A stretch of DNA of 64,000 nucleotides. Source: Arthrobacter_N sp051262515. Its GTDB lineage: Bacteria > Actinomycetota > Actinomycetes > Actinomycetales > Micrococcaceae. This document shows, one piece after another, positions 34,543 through 42,398 of the stretch (position 1 is the stretch's first letter; the number at the start of each line of letters is the position of its first letter). The position numbers and the translations under genes were made by a program. Where the stretch lies: contig NZ_JBIMER010000006.1 in assembly GCF_051262515.1 (NCBI RefSeq), forward strand, positions 124,001-188,000. Direction: 5' to 3'. The notes beneath the pieces were generated by a model that worked only from the letters and a program-made list of their open reading frames with translations, was not told the origin of the DNA and made no database searches.

Positions 34543-35262
34543 TCAGGATCCGAGCACCCGTGCCACGCGCTCCGACTCCCGGAGCCGCTCGGTCGGCTCC
34601 ACCCCGTCGCCCAGCAGGACCAGCGCGACTCCGGATGCCCACAGCGCGACGGCTTCCCGCAGCGCGGCACCCAGTCCGACGTCGGCCCGCAGCAGCGCCG
34701 TGCCGCCGGGGTTCCGGGCCGCGAAGATCTCCGCGTAGGTCGTCGAGCCGGACGCATCGCGCAGCGCGGGCTCGCTGCCCGCGACCGGATCGGGCAGGAA
34801 ATAGTCGCCGAAGGCCCGCACCTCCGCCGCGTAGTCGACCATCCCGTCCTGGACCGGTCCCCGGAACGCCAGGTCCAGCATCCCGAGAGCCACGCCGACC
34901 ACGGCCGCGCCGGGGTGTTCGCGAGCGGCGCCGACGGGGTCGTCGGAAACAACGATGTCCACCGCGCCGGACCCTGTCAATGGCGCCACCTGGAGTTCGG
35001 CGCCGGTGTGCAGCGCGGCGAGGGCCAGTGCCAAGGACTTCCAGTGCGCGGGCAGCCGTAGCGCGACCACGGTTCCCGGCCCGGCGTCAAGCTCCTCCAC
35101 GAGCAGGTTGGCGGTCTTGGCGACCCAGTTGTCGAACACCCGGCCGCTGAGTTCCACGCGCTCCCCGTCGGCGGAGTGCCACACCAGCAGGGGGGAGGTG
35201 GATGTGCGGAAAGGCGAGAGCAGGTTGTCCGTAAAGTTTAACGAATTGGCATCGGTGGCCAT
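34543..35262 (-). CDS. TIGR03089 family protein (AMP-ligase-like N-terminal domain)
   Basis: The 239-residue soluble protein resembles only the N-terminal subdomain of acyl-adenylate-forming enzymes: RVFDNWVAKTANLL, GPGTVVALRLPAHWKSLALALAALHTGAELQV. It lacks the P-loop and C-terminal catalytic parts, so it is unlikely to be a working ligase. The family is actinobacteria-specific with unknown function and commonly lies near LCP and whiB genes. It is convergent with the GtrA gene. Confidence 0.85.
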   Translation of the reverse strand: MATDANSLNFTDNLLSPFRTSTSPLLVWHSADGERVELSGRVFDNWVAKTANLLVEELDAGPGTVVALRLPAHWKSLALALAALHTGAELQVAPLTGSGAVDIVVSDDPVGAAREHPGAAVVGVALGMLDLAFRGPVQDGMVDYAAEVRAFGDYFLPDPVAGSEPALRDASGSTTYAEIFAARNPGGTALLRADVGLGAALREAVALWASGVALVLLGDGVEPTERLRESERVARVLGS

Positions 35263-35564
35263 GGGGCGCTCCTGAGTAGTCTGGTAAATACCTGTGAATC
35301 CGCGGTAATCGTGACACGCCGGGCCGAACCGAAAAAAGCCGGGCGTGGCGTGACGTGTTTCCGCCCGTGCGTTTCTATAGAATCACCGCCTCCACTTGAC
35401 GCGCCGGGAGTTACACCAGTGTAATTAGAGTGCGAACCGGCTTAAGTCCACTCCCGGACCCGAGTCTTCGCACCGGACCTCCCCGCACGGCCAGTGGCCG
35501 AGGAGCGAGTGGGGCGCGGTGTGGCCGTTTCAATGTCAGCCAACCAGCGGAAGGGCTCAGATCC
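35263..35564. promoter_or_regulatory. Control region upstream of the whiB gene
   Basis: This 302-base gap has an AT-rich TATAGAAT at 35376-35383. It also has a plus-strand TTGACG (35395-35400) followed by TGTAAT (35420-35425), spacer 19. The perfect inverted repeat TTACAC-CA-GTGTAA (35411-35424) overlaps that -10. The remaining 140 bases before the whiB ATG would be a leader; I see no gene in it. Confidence 0.55.
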
Positions 35565-36110
35565 ATGGGGAATGTAGAGCGGATTCACGAACACACTTCG
35601 ACGGCGGCCCAAGCCTCGAAGAAGTACGGTGCCCGCGGCGTGCCCGCGGATTGGTTCCTCGATCCCGCGGACGACTCCGCCGCGGAAAGGTTCCGCGCCG
35701 ACGCGGCCCAAAGCATCGAGGACCAGGCCACGGCGTTCCTCGCGGCGCATGAATCCGGAATGGCGGAACCGAGCGCGCTGGCCGCGCCTCCGGTTCGCGA
35801 GCTTCCGCTGGAGCGGACGGTCACCGAGGCCCGACCCGCACAGCAGCTGTGGATCGGCATGCCCGGGTTCCCCGGCGCGGAGGACGAAGGCGAGCTGGGG
35901 TGGCAGACCGAGGCCTTGTGCGCCCAAACCGACCCCGAGGCCTTCTTCCCCGAAAAGGGTGGATCCACGCGCGACGCCAAGAAGGTGTGCGGTGCGTGCA
36001 ACGTCCGGGCGGAATGCCTCGAATACGCGCTGTCCAACGACGAGCGTTTCGGCATCTGGGGTGGCCTGTCCGAGCGCGAGCGCCGCAGGCTGAGGAAGCG
36101 AGCGGTCTGA
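35565..36110 (+). CDS. WhiB-family iron-sulfur transcription factor (WhiB2/WhmD-like)
   Basis: The 181-residue protein ends in a full WhiB domain. Cys119, Cys142, Cys145 and Cys151 (C-x22-C-x2-C-x5-C) would hold a [4Fe-4S] cluster, followed by FGIWGGLSERERR and a basic tail RRLRKRAV for DNA or sigma-factor contact. The N-terminal 110 residues are acidic and Ala-rich and longer than usual. Position near TIGR03089, LCP, DUF3499 and ahcY suggests the WhiB2 (septation) orthologue. AAGG before ATG 35565 supports this start, though a shorter protein cannot be excluded. Confidence 0.88.
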   Translation: MGNVERIHEHTSTAAQASKKYGARGVPADWFLDPADDSAAERFRADAAQSIEDQATAFLAAHESGMAEPSALAAPPVRELPLERTVTEARPAQQLWIGMPGFPGAEDEGELGWQTEALCAQTDPEAFFPEKGGSTRDAKKVCGACNVRAECLEYALSNDERFGIWGGLSERERRRLRKRAV

Positions 36111-39100
36111 TTCACTCGCACGTCCGCGTCACCGCCGTCGTCGTTGCCCGCGACGGTGCCCGCTTTCTTCCCCGGACTCTCCAGGCACTCACCCACCAGA
36201 CGCGGCCGGTGGACCGCTACATCGGCGTGGACGCCTCCTCGAGCGACGGTTCGATCGGTCTGCTGCGGGATGGACTGCCCCCGGGAACCCCCCTTGCGGA
36301 AACGTCCGCCCGCGGATTCGGCCACTCGGTCCGTGTGGGCCTCGACGGTCGGCTTCCACCCGCCGCCGCCGCCACGCAGGACTGGATCTGGCTGATACAC
36401 GATGACTCGGCGCCGGCCGAGGACGCGCTTGAGCGCTTGTTGGCGGCCGTTGAGACCGCGCCGTCGGTGACCATCGCCGGATGCAAGCAGCTCGACCGCG
36501 ACGCCCCGCGACGCCTGCTCGACATCGGCCTGAGCATCAGTCGCTGGGGTGAACGCCTCGCGATGATCGATGTCGACGAACTCGACCAGGGACAACACGA
36601 CCGCAAGACGGACAGCTTCGCCGTGAATTCCGCCGGGATGCTGGTTCGCCGCGACGCGTGGGAACACCTGGAGGGTTTCGACGAGGCGCTCCCGGGCATC
36701 GGGGACGATCTGGACCTCTGTTGGCGGAACCGGTTGGCCGGTCACCGGGTGGTGGTGGTCCCGCGCGCGCGGATGTTCCATGCCGCGGACACGGTCCGCT
36801 CCGTGGCGGGCCCGGTCGCCGCCCGCCGCGCCGAGGTCCACCTCAGACTCAAGCACGCCCCGCTGTGGAAACTGCCGTTCGTGACATTCGGCGTGGTGCT
36901 CGGCGGAGTCCTCGGCTTCGTGTCCCATTTGGTCGCCAAGGATCCCGGCTACGCCGTCGGGCAACTGGGAGCCTCGCTGGGCGGCGTCCTGCGCCCGGTG
37001 CGACTGGCGAAGTCCCGGCGGGCGGCGAGCCGCACCCGCACGGTGCCCCGCAAGATGGTCCACCCCTTGCTGGTTCCCTACAAGGAGGTCCGGTCCCATC
37101 GGCGGCACCTGTTGGAGGGTCTGGAATCCGGTCGCGTCCACGGCGACGGTTCGGGTTCCACATCGCAGGCTTCCAACCCCTCGGGGGACAACAACGACGA
37201 CTTCGCCGCGCTCGCCGCCCCGCAACGGACCAGCGCCGGAGTCGGTGCGGTCCTGGCCGTCGGTGCCACACTCGCTGTTTCCCTCATCGGGTTGCGCGCC
37301 CTCGTGGGGGCTCCCGCCCTGGCCGGTGGGTCCCTGCTGCCCCTCTCCGCGGGGGCCGGGGACATCTGGTCCAACGCCACCGGCTGGTGGCAGTCGCTGG
37401 GGTCCGGTCATGCAGGGCACGGGGATCCGTTCGACGCCGTCCTCTGGATGTTGTCGATGCTGGGCCTCGGACATGCCAATGCGGCGGCAGTCGTCCTGGT
37501 TCTCGCGGCCATGCCGCTCGCTGCCTTCTTCGCGTGGATCAGCCTGGGCGCGGTCACCGCAAGCCGCTCCGGCCGACTGCTCGGCGCCACCGCGTGGGGG
37601 CTTTCGCCCTCGTTGCAGGTGGCGCTCGGCTCGGGCCGTCCCGGGGCGATCGTCGTTCACGTGCTGCTGCCGCTCGTTGTCCTCGGCGCCATACGCAGCG
37701 TCGGGGCAGCCCGGTCGCGGCACCGGCCCGAGGCCGGACCGAAGGCCGCGTCCATGCCGCGGCGTCCCGGTGTCAACGGCGTCGCCTCCTGGACCGCCGC
37801 CGCCGGATCAGCACTGGCCCTCGCCGCCTGCACGGCTGCCGCTCCGTTGCTCCTCCCGGTGGCTCTCGTCGCCACGCTCGTGCTGGCCCTGACCTTGGGC
37901 CGCGGGGCGAAGACGCTCTGGTGGATCCCCGTGCCGTCCCTTGCTTTGGCGGCGCCCACCCTGGCGGGCGCGCTGGCCAACCCGCGACTCCTTCTCGTGG
38001 ACCCGGGCGTGCCCATGGCTTTTTCCCCCGCCCCGTTGTGGCAACAGGCATTGGGGTTCCCGATCGTGTTCGACGCCGCGGCCCCCGTGGCCGGACTCGT
38101 GGGTGCCACCGCGTGGGCACAGCTCCCGTGGGCCGGCATCGCGGCGGCGTTGGTGGGCGCGCCGCTGGTGCTCCTCGCCGCCGTCGGCCTCTTTCGCATC
38201 GGCCGCATCGGATGGATCGCCAGGACCGCTTGGTTCGCCGGCCTCGCCGGCCTCGCCGTTGCGTTCCTGGCCCAACTCGCGCCCGCCACGCTGGCCGGCG
38301 GCGTCACGACCACCGCCTTCACGGGCCCCTTCGTTTCGCTGTTCGGCTTCGGCATCCTGCTTGCCGCCGCCGTGGGCTACGACGCCCTGCGTGAGGGACG
38401 AGCGGGCGGGGGCCCGCGGTTCGGCGCGGCGCGGAGTGGCTTCGCCGTCGCCGTCGTGCTCCTGACGGCGTCGTGTGCGGTGGCGGGTTCGCTCTGGCTG
38501 GCCCCCCGCGTGTCGCCTGCGCCGCCGGTACCTGCCGCAGGGAGCCAGGACGTGCCGCCCGCCGATTTCGGCGCTGCCCAGCAAGTGGTTCCGGCCTCCG
38601 AGAGGACGTTGCCGGCCACCGCCGCCGACCGCGGGACGGGACGCTACGAGGACCGCACACTGGTTGTTTCGCGGGCGGACGACGGCGGCGTGTCCGCCAC
38701 CTTGATGGGCGGGACAGGTACGACGCTCGACGAGCTTTCGGGCGTCGCCTTGGCAGCCAGGCTTCATGGTGACCCGTTGGCGCCGGATCCGACGGCCGAC
38801 GACGACGCCACCGCCGCGGTACGCTCCACCGTCGCGTCGCTGATGTCCGGACAGTCCATCGATCCCCGGGCGGAACTGCAGGAGCTCGGCGTCGCGTTCG
38901 TGGTTCTGCAGCAGACGGACACCGCATCGGACGTCCTCGCAGGCCAGCTCGATTCCGTGCCGGGCCTCGCGCCCGTCGGCCGGACCGGTTCCGGATGGCT
39001 GTGGCGCGTGCAGGCCAATTCCGCACTGGCCGGTTCGGACAACCCGGCCGACTTCACGGGCCGCGTCCGCCTGGTGGACGCCGACGGCGCAACGACCGGG

Positions 39101-39517
39101 CTCGTTCCGTCCCGGGACGCCCGCGTCGAGGACGAACGCATCCCGAACGGCGGCGCCGGCCGTATGGTGGTCCTCGCCGAGCGGGCGGACCAGGGCTGGA
39201 GAGCGACACTCGACGGGCGCCCCCTGACCCCGACCGCCGTCGGATGGGCGCAGGCCTTCGAACTGCCGCAGGGCGCCGGCGTGCTGGATGTCCGGTACGT
39301 CAATCCGTGGGCGCTGCCGGTGGCGCTCCTGCAGGGCGTGGTTTTCGGCAGCGCGTTGCTTCTGGCCCTGCCGATTCCCCAGCGGCGCCGGTCCGGTCAG
39401 CGGCGGCACGGGGAATACCGCACCGGTGAAACCGCCGCGGCCGCTCACGAGCCCGCTGCCGAACCCACGGCCGAGCCCGCGCGCGGGCAGGCCACCGATC
39501 TGGAGACGACACGATGA
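36110..39517 (+). CDS. Large membrane glycosyltransferase: GT2 domain plus multi-helix membrane region
   Basis: The 1135-residue protein starts with a GT-A fold GT2 domain (about residues 1-300: VTAVVVARDGARFLP, IHDDSAP, DDLDLCWRNRLAGHRV). It continues with about a dozen membrane helices and an extracellular beta-rich domain (about 800-1080), then a last helix and a cytoplasmic Ala/Glu tail. It probably adds sugars to a lipid-linked wall polymer. No ATG, GTG or TTG is available at the conserved N-terminus. The frame can begin only at ATT 36110, which overlaps the whiB stop (TGATT), or CTG 36107. All upstream frame lies inside whiB. It is coupled to the DUF5719 gene. Confidence 0.85.
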   Translation: MHSHVRVTAVVVARDGARFLPRTLQALTHQTRPVDRYIGVDASSSDGSIGLLRDGLPPGTPLAETSARGFGHSVRVGLDGRLPPAAAATQDWIWLIHDDSAPAEDALERLLAAVETAPSVTIAGCKQLDRDAPRRLLDIGLSISRWGERLAMIDVDELDQGQHDRKTDSFAVNSAGMLVRRDAWEHLEGFDEALPGIGDDLDLCWRNRLAGHRVVVVPRARMFHAADTVRSVAGPVAARRAEVHLRLKHAPLWKLPFVTFGVVLGGVLGFVSHLVAKDPGYAVGQLGASLGGVLRPVRLAKSRRAASRTRTVPRKMVHPLLVPYKEVRSHRRHLLEGLESGRVHGDGSGSTSQASNPSGDNNDDFAALAAPQRTSAGVGAVLAVGATLAVSLIGLRALVGAPALAGGSLLPLSAGAGDIWSNATGWWQSLGSGHAGHGDPFDAVLWMLSMLGLGHANAAAVVLVLAAMPLAAFFAWISLGAVTASRSGRLLGATAWGLSPSLQVALGSGRPGAIVVHVLLPLVVLGAIRSVGAARSRHRPEAGPKAASMPRRPGVNGVASWTAAAGSALALAACTAAAPLLLPVALVATLVLALTLGRGAKTLWWIPVPSLALAAPTLAGALANPRLLLVDPGVPMAFSPAPLWQQALGFPIVFDAAAPVAGLVGATAWAQLPWAGIAAALVGAPLVLLAAVGLFRIGRIGWIARTAWFAGLAGLAVAFLAQLAPATLAGGVTTTAFTGPFVSLFGFGILLAAAVGYDALREGRAGGGPRFGAARSGFAVAVVLLTASCAVAGSLWLAPRVSPAPPVPAAGSQDVPPADFGAAQQVVPASERTLPATAADRGTGRYEDRTLVVSRADDGGVSATLMGGTGTTLDELSGVALAARLHGDPLAPDPTADDDATAAVRSTVASLMSGQSIDPRAELQELGVAFVVLQQTDTASDVLAGQLDSVPGLAPVGRTGSGWLWRVQANSALAGSDNPADFTGRVRLVDADGATTGLVPSRDARVEDERIPNGGAGRMVVLAERADQGWRATLDGRPLTPTAVGWAQAFELPQGAGVLDVRYVNPWALPVALLQGVVFGSALLLALPIPQRRRSGQRRHGEYRTGETAAAAHEPAAEPTAEPARGQATDLETTR

Positions 39518-41121
39518 GCCCCACACCCCAGGGCGCGGCCCGTGCCCGGGCACGCCGGCTGCCGGCCGCCGGGATCGGAGCCGCACTGCTGGTCCTCACG
39601 GCCGGCGTGGCCGCGGGATCGATCAACGCGCCGGCGGTGCAACCGCGCGAAATCGGCATTCCGGCGGCAACGGTTCCCGCCGGCGACTATGTGGCGGAGT
39701 GTCCGCCGTCGGTCCGGCTCGTCGAGGGAGCCGCGGGTCAGGGCACCGACCCCGACTTCGCGCCGGATTCGGAGTCGGCGCGGACCTCGGTCAGGGCCAC
39801 CGTGCTCAGCGACGCCGCGGACCGCGCTCCCGGTGCGTCGATCCTGAACGCCGAGGGCGAGACGCTGCGCGAGATCTCCCCGCGACTGTCCGAGGAGGAA
39901 GCGGGGCGCGAAGCCACATCGGGGGAGGACGGGTTGTCCGGGCAATCGGCCTCGACCGAGTCCGGTCTGCCCGCAACGGGCGCGACCATCCTGCGTGCGC
40001 AGCCCCTCGGCAACCTCAAATCGGTCGCGGGAATGGTCCGCAGCTACCGGGCCTCCGACGGCGATCTCAAGGGCCTGGCGGCGTCGCGGTGCCAAAGTCC
40101 GGCGAACGACCAGTGGCTCGTGGGTGCCTCTACGGAGGTCGGCCGGACCGCGTTGCTGGTCCTGTCGAATCCGTCGGTCAACAGTTCGAGCGTCGACCTC
40201 GAGCTCTTGTCCTCGAAGGGACGCGTCGAAGCGGGCAACACGCGCGACCTCGTGCTGGCCCCGGGCGAGTCGCGCACCATTGTGCTCGGCGGACTTGTGC
40301 CCGACGATCCCGCGGTTTCAGTGCGCGTGTCCGCGACTGGCGCGCCCGTCACTGCCGTCGTGCAGCAGAGCGTCCTCAGGGGGCTCACTGCCGGCGGCGT
40401 CGATTACATTGAACCCTCCGGTCGGGCGGGCCAGACACAGGTGGTGCCCGGAGTCGCCATCCAAGACCGGAAGGACACCGGCGACGTCTCGTCGCAGGAG
40501 GGCTATGCGGACGCCACGCCGGAACTCGAAGTGGCCGTGCCCGGCGGCCAGAATGCCGGCCTCAAGGTCCGGGCGTACGGCGACTCCGGCGAGGCGACCC
40601 TGCCTGACAACGGGGTGCACACCGCGGCGGGAGGCGGCACGGCACGGATCCCGCTGGACTCGCTGCCGGCGGGGGACTACACGATCGTCGTCGAGGCGGA
40701 CCAGCCCATCGCGGCCGGCGCGCGCGTGGTCCGGGGCGCGGACAAGGGGAAGCCCGTGGATGTCGCGTGGAGCGCGGCGGCCGGGCGCCTCGGGAACCAA
40801 CACCTGGTGGTGGTGCCGGAACACGGCAACGCCCGCCTCTCCTTCGGCTCCATCGGCGGTGACTCGGCGGTCTCGCTTCGACCGGTCGCGGCGGACGGTT
40901 CGATCGGCGATGAACGGATGGTCGAACCGACCGCGGGAACCACTTCGGGAATCGGCATCAAGGACCTCGGTGACGACGTCGTGGCCGTCATCGTCGGCGC
41001 GTCCGGCGAACCCGTCTACGGCGCGCAGATCATGACGCTCGGCACGGCCGGGATATCGACGATGGGGATTCCGCCGGCAACGGAGGGTCGGAGGAACGTC
41101 TCCGTCGACATCCGGTATTAG
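39514..41121 (+). CDS. DUF5719 family exported protein
   Basis: The 535-residue protein has an Arg-rich N-terminus and one hydrophobic helix (about residues 17-36) that is a signal anchor. A long outside region of repeated beta-sandwich-like segments follows, such as LVLAPGESRTIVLGGLVPDDPAVSVRV and LDSLPAGDYTIVVEADQPI. I recognise no catalytic motif. ATG 39514 overlaps the glycosyltransferase stop (ATGA), so the two probably work together at the envelope. The last codons lie in an 18-base tandem duplication that continues past the stop. Confidence 0.82.
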   Translation: MSPTPQGAARARARRLPAAGIGAALLVLTAGVAAGSINAPAVQPREIGIPAATVPAGDYVAECPPSVRLVEGAAGQGTDPDFAPDSESARTSVRATVLSDAADRAPGASILNAEGETLREISPRLSEEEAGREATSGEDGLSGQSASTESGLPATGATILRAQPLGNLKSVAGMVRSYRASDGDLKGLAASRCQSPANDQWLVGASTEVGRTALLVLSNPSVNSSSVDLELLSSKGRVEAGNTRDLVLAPGESRTIVLGGLVPDDPAVSVRVSATGAPVTAVVQQSVLRGLTAGGVDYIEPSGRAGQTQVVPGVAIQDRKDTGDVSSQEGYADATPELEVAVPGGQNAGLKVRAYGDSGEATLPDNGVHTAAGGGTARIPLDSLPAGDYTIVVEADQPIAAGARVVRGADKGKPVDVAWSAAAGRLGNQHLVVVPEHGNARLSFGSIGGDSAVSLRPVAADGSIGDERMVEPTAGTTSGIGIKDLGDDVVAVIVGASGEPVYGAQIMTLGTAGISTMGIPPATEGRRNVSVDIRY

Positions 41122-41139
41122 GTCGACATCCGATATGAG
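41104..41139 (+). repeat. 18-base tandem duplication spanning the DUF5719 stop codon
   Basis: Units 41104-41121 and 41122-41139 share GTCGACATCCG-TAT and differ at two positions. The first unit encodes VDIRY and the TAG stop. The second would read VDIRYE in the same frame. Confidence 0.75.
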
Positions 41140-41178
41140 GGAAACCTTATCGCGCTCCGGAGAGTCCGTGCCGGGGCC

Positions 41179-41685
41179 CTATTTGGGCCCGCGCGGCCAC
41201 CTGCCGTAGGTCGGGTCCACATCTTCCGGGGCCATCGCCAGCAATTCGGCCACGAGTTCGACCACGACGTCGTGCACGGCTTCCGGAAGCTCGACGGGAT
41301 GGTCCACCAACTGCTCGACCGGACGCCGGTAGACCACGATGCTGGCGGCCCGGCGCGGCGAGGCCCCGCGCGTCGTTCCGAGCGGAACGCCCCGGCCGGA
41401 AGCCTCGGCCCGCCGCAGGGCCTTGGCCCCGGGGACGAGTTCCACCGAAAAGGCCACATCCGCGATGCGCGCCCCCCACAGCTCCTCGAGGCGCTCGGCG
41501 GCCTCGGCCACCAGATCCTCAAAGCGTTCGAAGCGGGTCCGCGCCCCGGGCAGCTGCGGAAGCATCAACTGACCGCGCAGTCCGCGGCCGTGGCGGTTGC
41601 GGCGTCGCCGCGCGAACTCGCGGGCCGTGGAGTCCGGGCGCCGCGGTGCGTTTCCGCCCAGATCGATGTGGAATCCATGGGGCAT
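41179..41685 (-). CDS. Zincin-like metallopeptidase-family protein lacking HExxH
   Basis: The 168-residue basic protein matches the actinobacterial metallopeptidase family found beside DUF3499: RFEDLVAEAAERLEELWGARIADVAFSVELVPG, ASIVVYRRPVE, and a C-terminal helix VHDVVVELVAELLAMAPEDVDPTYGRW. In catalytic zincins the C-terminal helix holds HExxH. Here the corresponding VVVELVAELL has no histidine, so peptidase activity is doubtful. It is divergent from DUF3499, 89 bases between starts. Confidence 0.78.
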   Translation of the reverse strand: MPHGFHIDLGGNAPRRPDSTAREFARRRRNRHGRGLRGQLMLPQLPGARTRFERFEDLVAEAAERLEELWGARIADVAFSVELVPGAKALRRAEASGRGVPLGTTRGASPRRAASIVVYRRPVEQLVDHPVELPEAVHDVVVELVAELLAMAPEDVDPTYGRWPRGPK

Positions 41686-41774
41686 GCACCGAGCCTATCC
41701 AACCTCGGGTGCGCCGTGAACCGCCTTCGCGGCCTCCCCCGGATTGGGCCCGGGTACGGGTACGCTTACTGCTC

Positions 41775-42179
41775 GTGGGATCCATCAGACTCTGTTCGCG
41801 CTCGACTTGCCGAGAATCGGCCGTGGCGACACTGACGTATGTCTACGCCGAATCCACCGCCGTGCTCGGGCCGCTGGCGACGTATGCCGAACCGCATTGC
41901 TACGACCTATGCTCCGCGCACGCCGGTCGCCTCACGGTTCCGCGCGGGTGGAGTGTGCTGCGGCTGGAGCTCCCGGGGACGCCACGGCTGGCCCCGGACG
42001 AGCTGTCCGCGCTCGCGGACGCGGTGCGGGAGCAGACCGCGACCGCGCCCTCCGCATCGTCTGTGGCCGAGGCCCCATCCGAAACGGCCGGACGGAGGAC
42101 CACTCCGGACGCGCTCGAAGCCCCACTCGACGCCGGTGCGTCCCGTGGCCACCTCCGCGTTCTGCGCGAGCCCCGCTAA
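41775..42179 (+). CDS. DUF3499 family protein
   Basis: The 134-residue protein starts RLCSRSTCRESAVATLTYVYAESTAVLGPL, and HCYDLCSAHAGRL supplies two more cysteines. The four Cys are a likely zinc site. The C-terminal half is low complexity. The family occurs across actinobacteria near whiB2 and manB; the function is unknown. GTG 41775 is needed to include the first CxxxxC pair. TACGCT at 41761-41766 lies eight bases before it, so the message is probably leaderless. Confidence 0.85.
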   Translation: MGSIRLCSRSTCRESAVATLTYVYAESTAVLGPLATYAEPHCYDLCSAHAGRLTVPRGWSVLRLELPGTPRLAPDELSALADAVREQTATAPSASSVAEAPSETAGRRTTPDALEAPLDAGASRGHLRVLREPR

Positions 42180-42196
42180 GCCATAAACTAGGGCGC

Positions 42197-42391
42197 ATGG
42201 CCCACATTTCCCCGCAGCTACTGGCTGTACTGCGTTGCCCGGAGACCGGCTCACGGCTGATCCCGCAGGGCGACGAACTCGTCTCCGTCGCCAGCGGTCC
42301 GCAGGGTGCGCCCGTGCGGTACGCGATCGATGAAGGCATCCCCGTCCTGCTGCCCCACCCGGGCGCGGCCCCCAGCGACACACCGGAGTAG
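42197..42391 (+). CDS. Trm112-like small protein
   Basis: The 64-residue protein has the Trm112 fold pattern ISPQLLAVLRCPETGSRL ... YAIDEGIPVLLPHPG. Only one cysteine of the usual zinc pairs is left, as in many bacterial members. Such proteins are small partners of methyltransferases or other enzymes. TAAACT at 42184-42189 lies seven bases before the ATG, suggesting a leaderless start, although the gene is only 17 bases after DUF3499. It is seven bases upstream of ahcY. Confidence 0.85.
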   Translation: MAHISPQLLAVLRCPETGSRLIPQGDELVSVASGPQGAPVRYAIDEGIPVLLPHPGAAPSDTPE

Positions 42392-42398
42392 TCCACAC

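Noticed and set aside
35585..37723. 712-codon minus-strand frame opposite whiB and the glycosyltransferase
   Set aside because: It is an antisense shadow of GC-rich codon bias; its translation is His/Arg/Gly-rich with no domain, and the opposite strand holds recognisable genes.
42180..42398. SAH riboswitch before ahcY
   Set aside because: ahcY begins seven bases after the Trm112-like gene, leaving no room for an aptamer.
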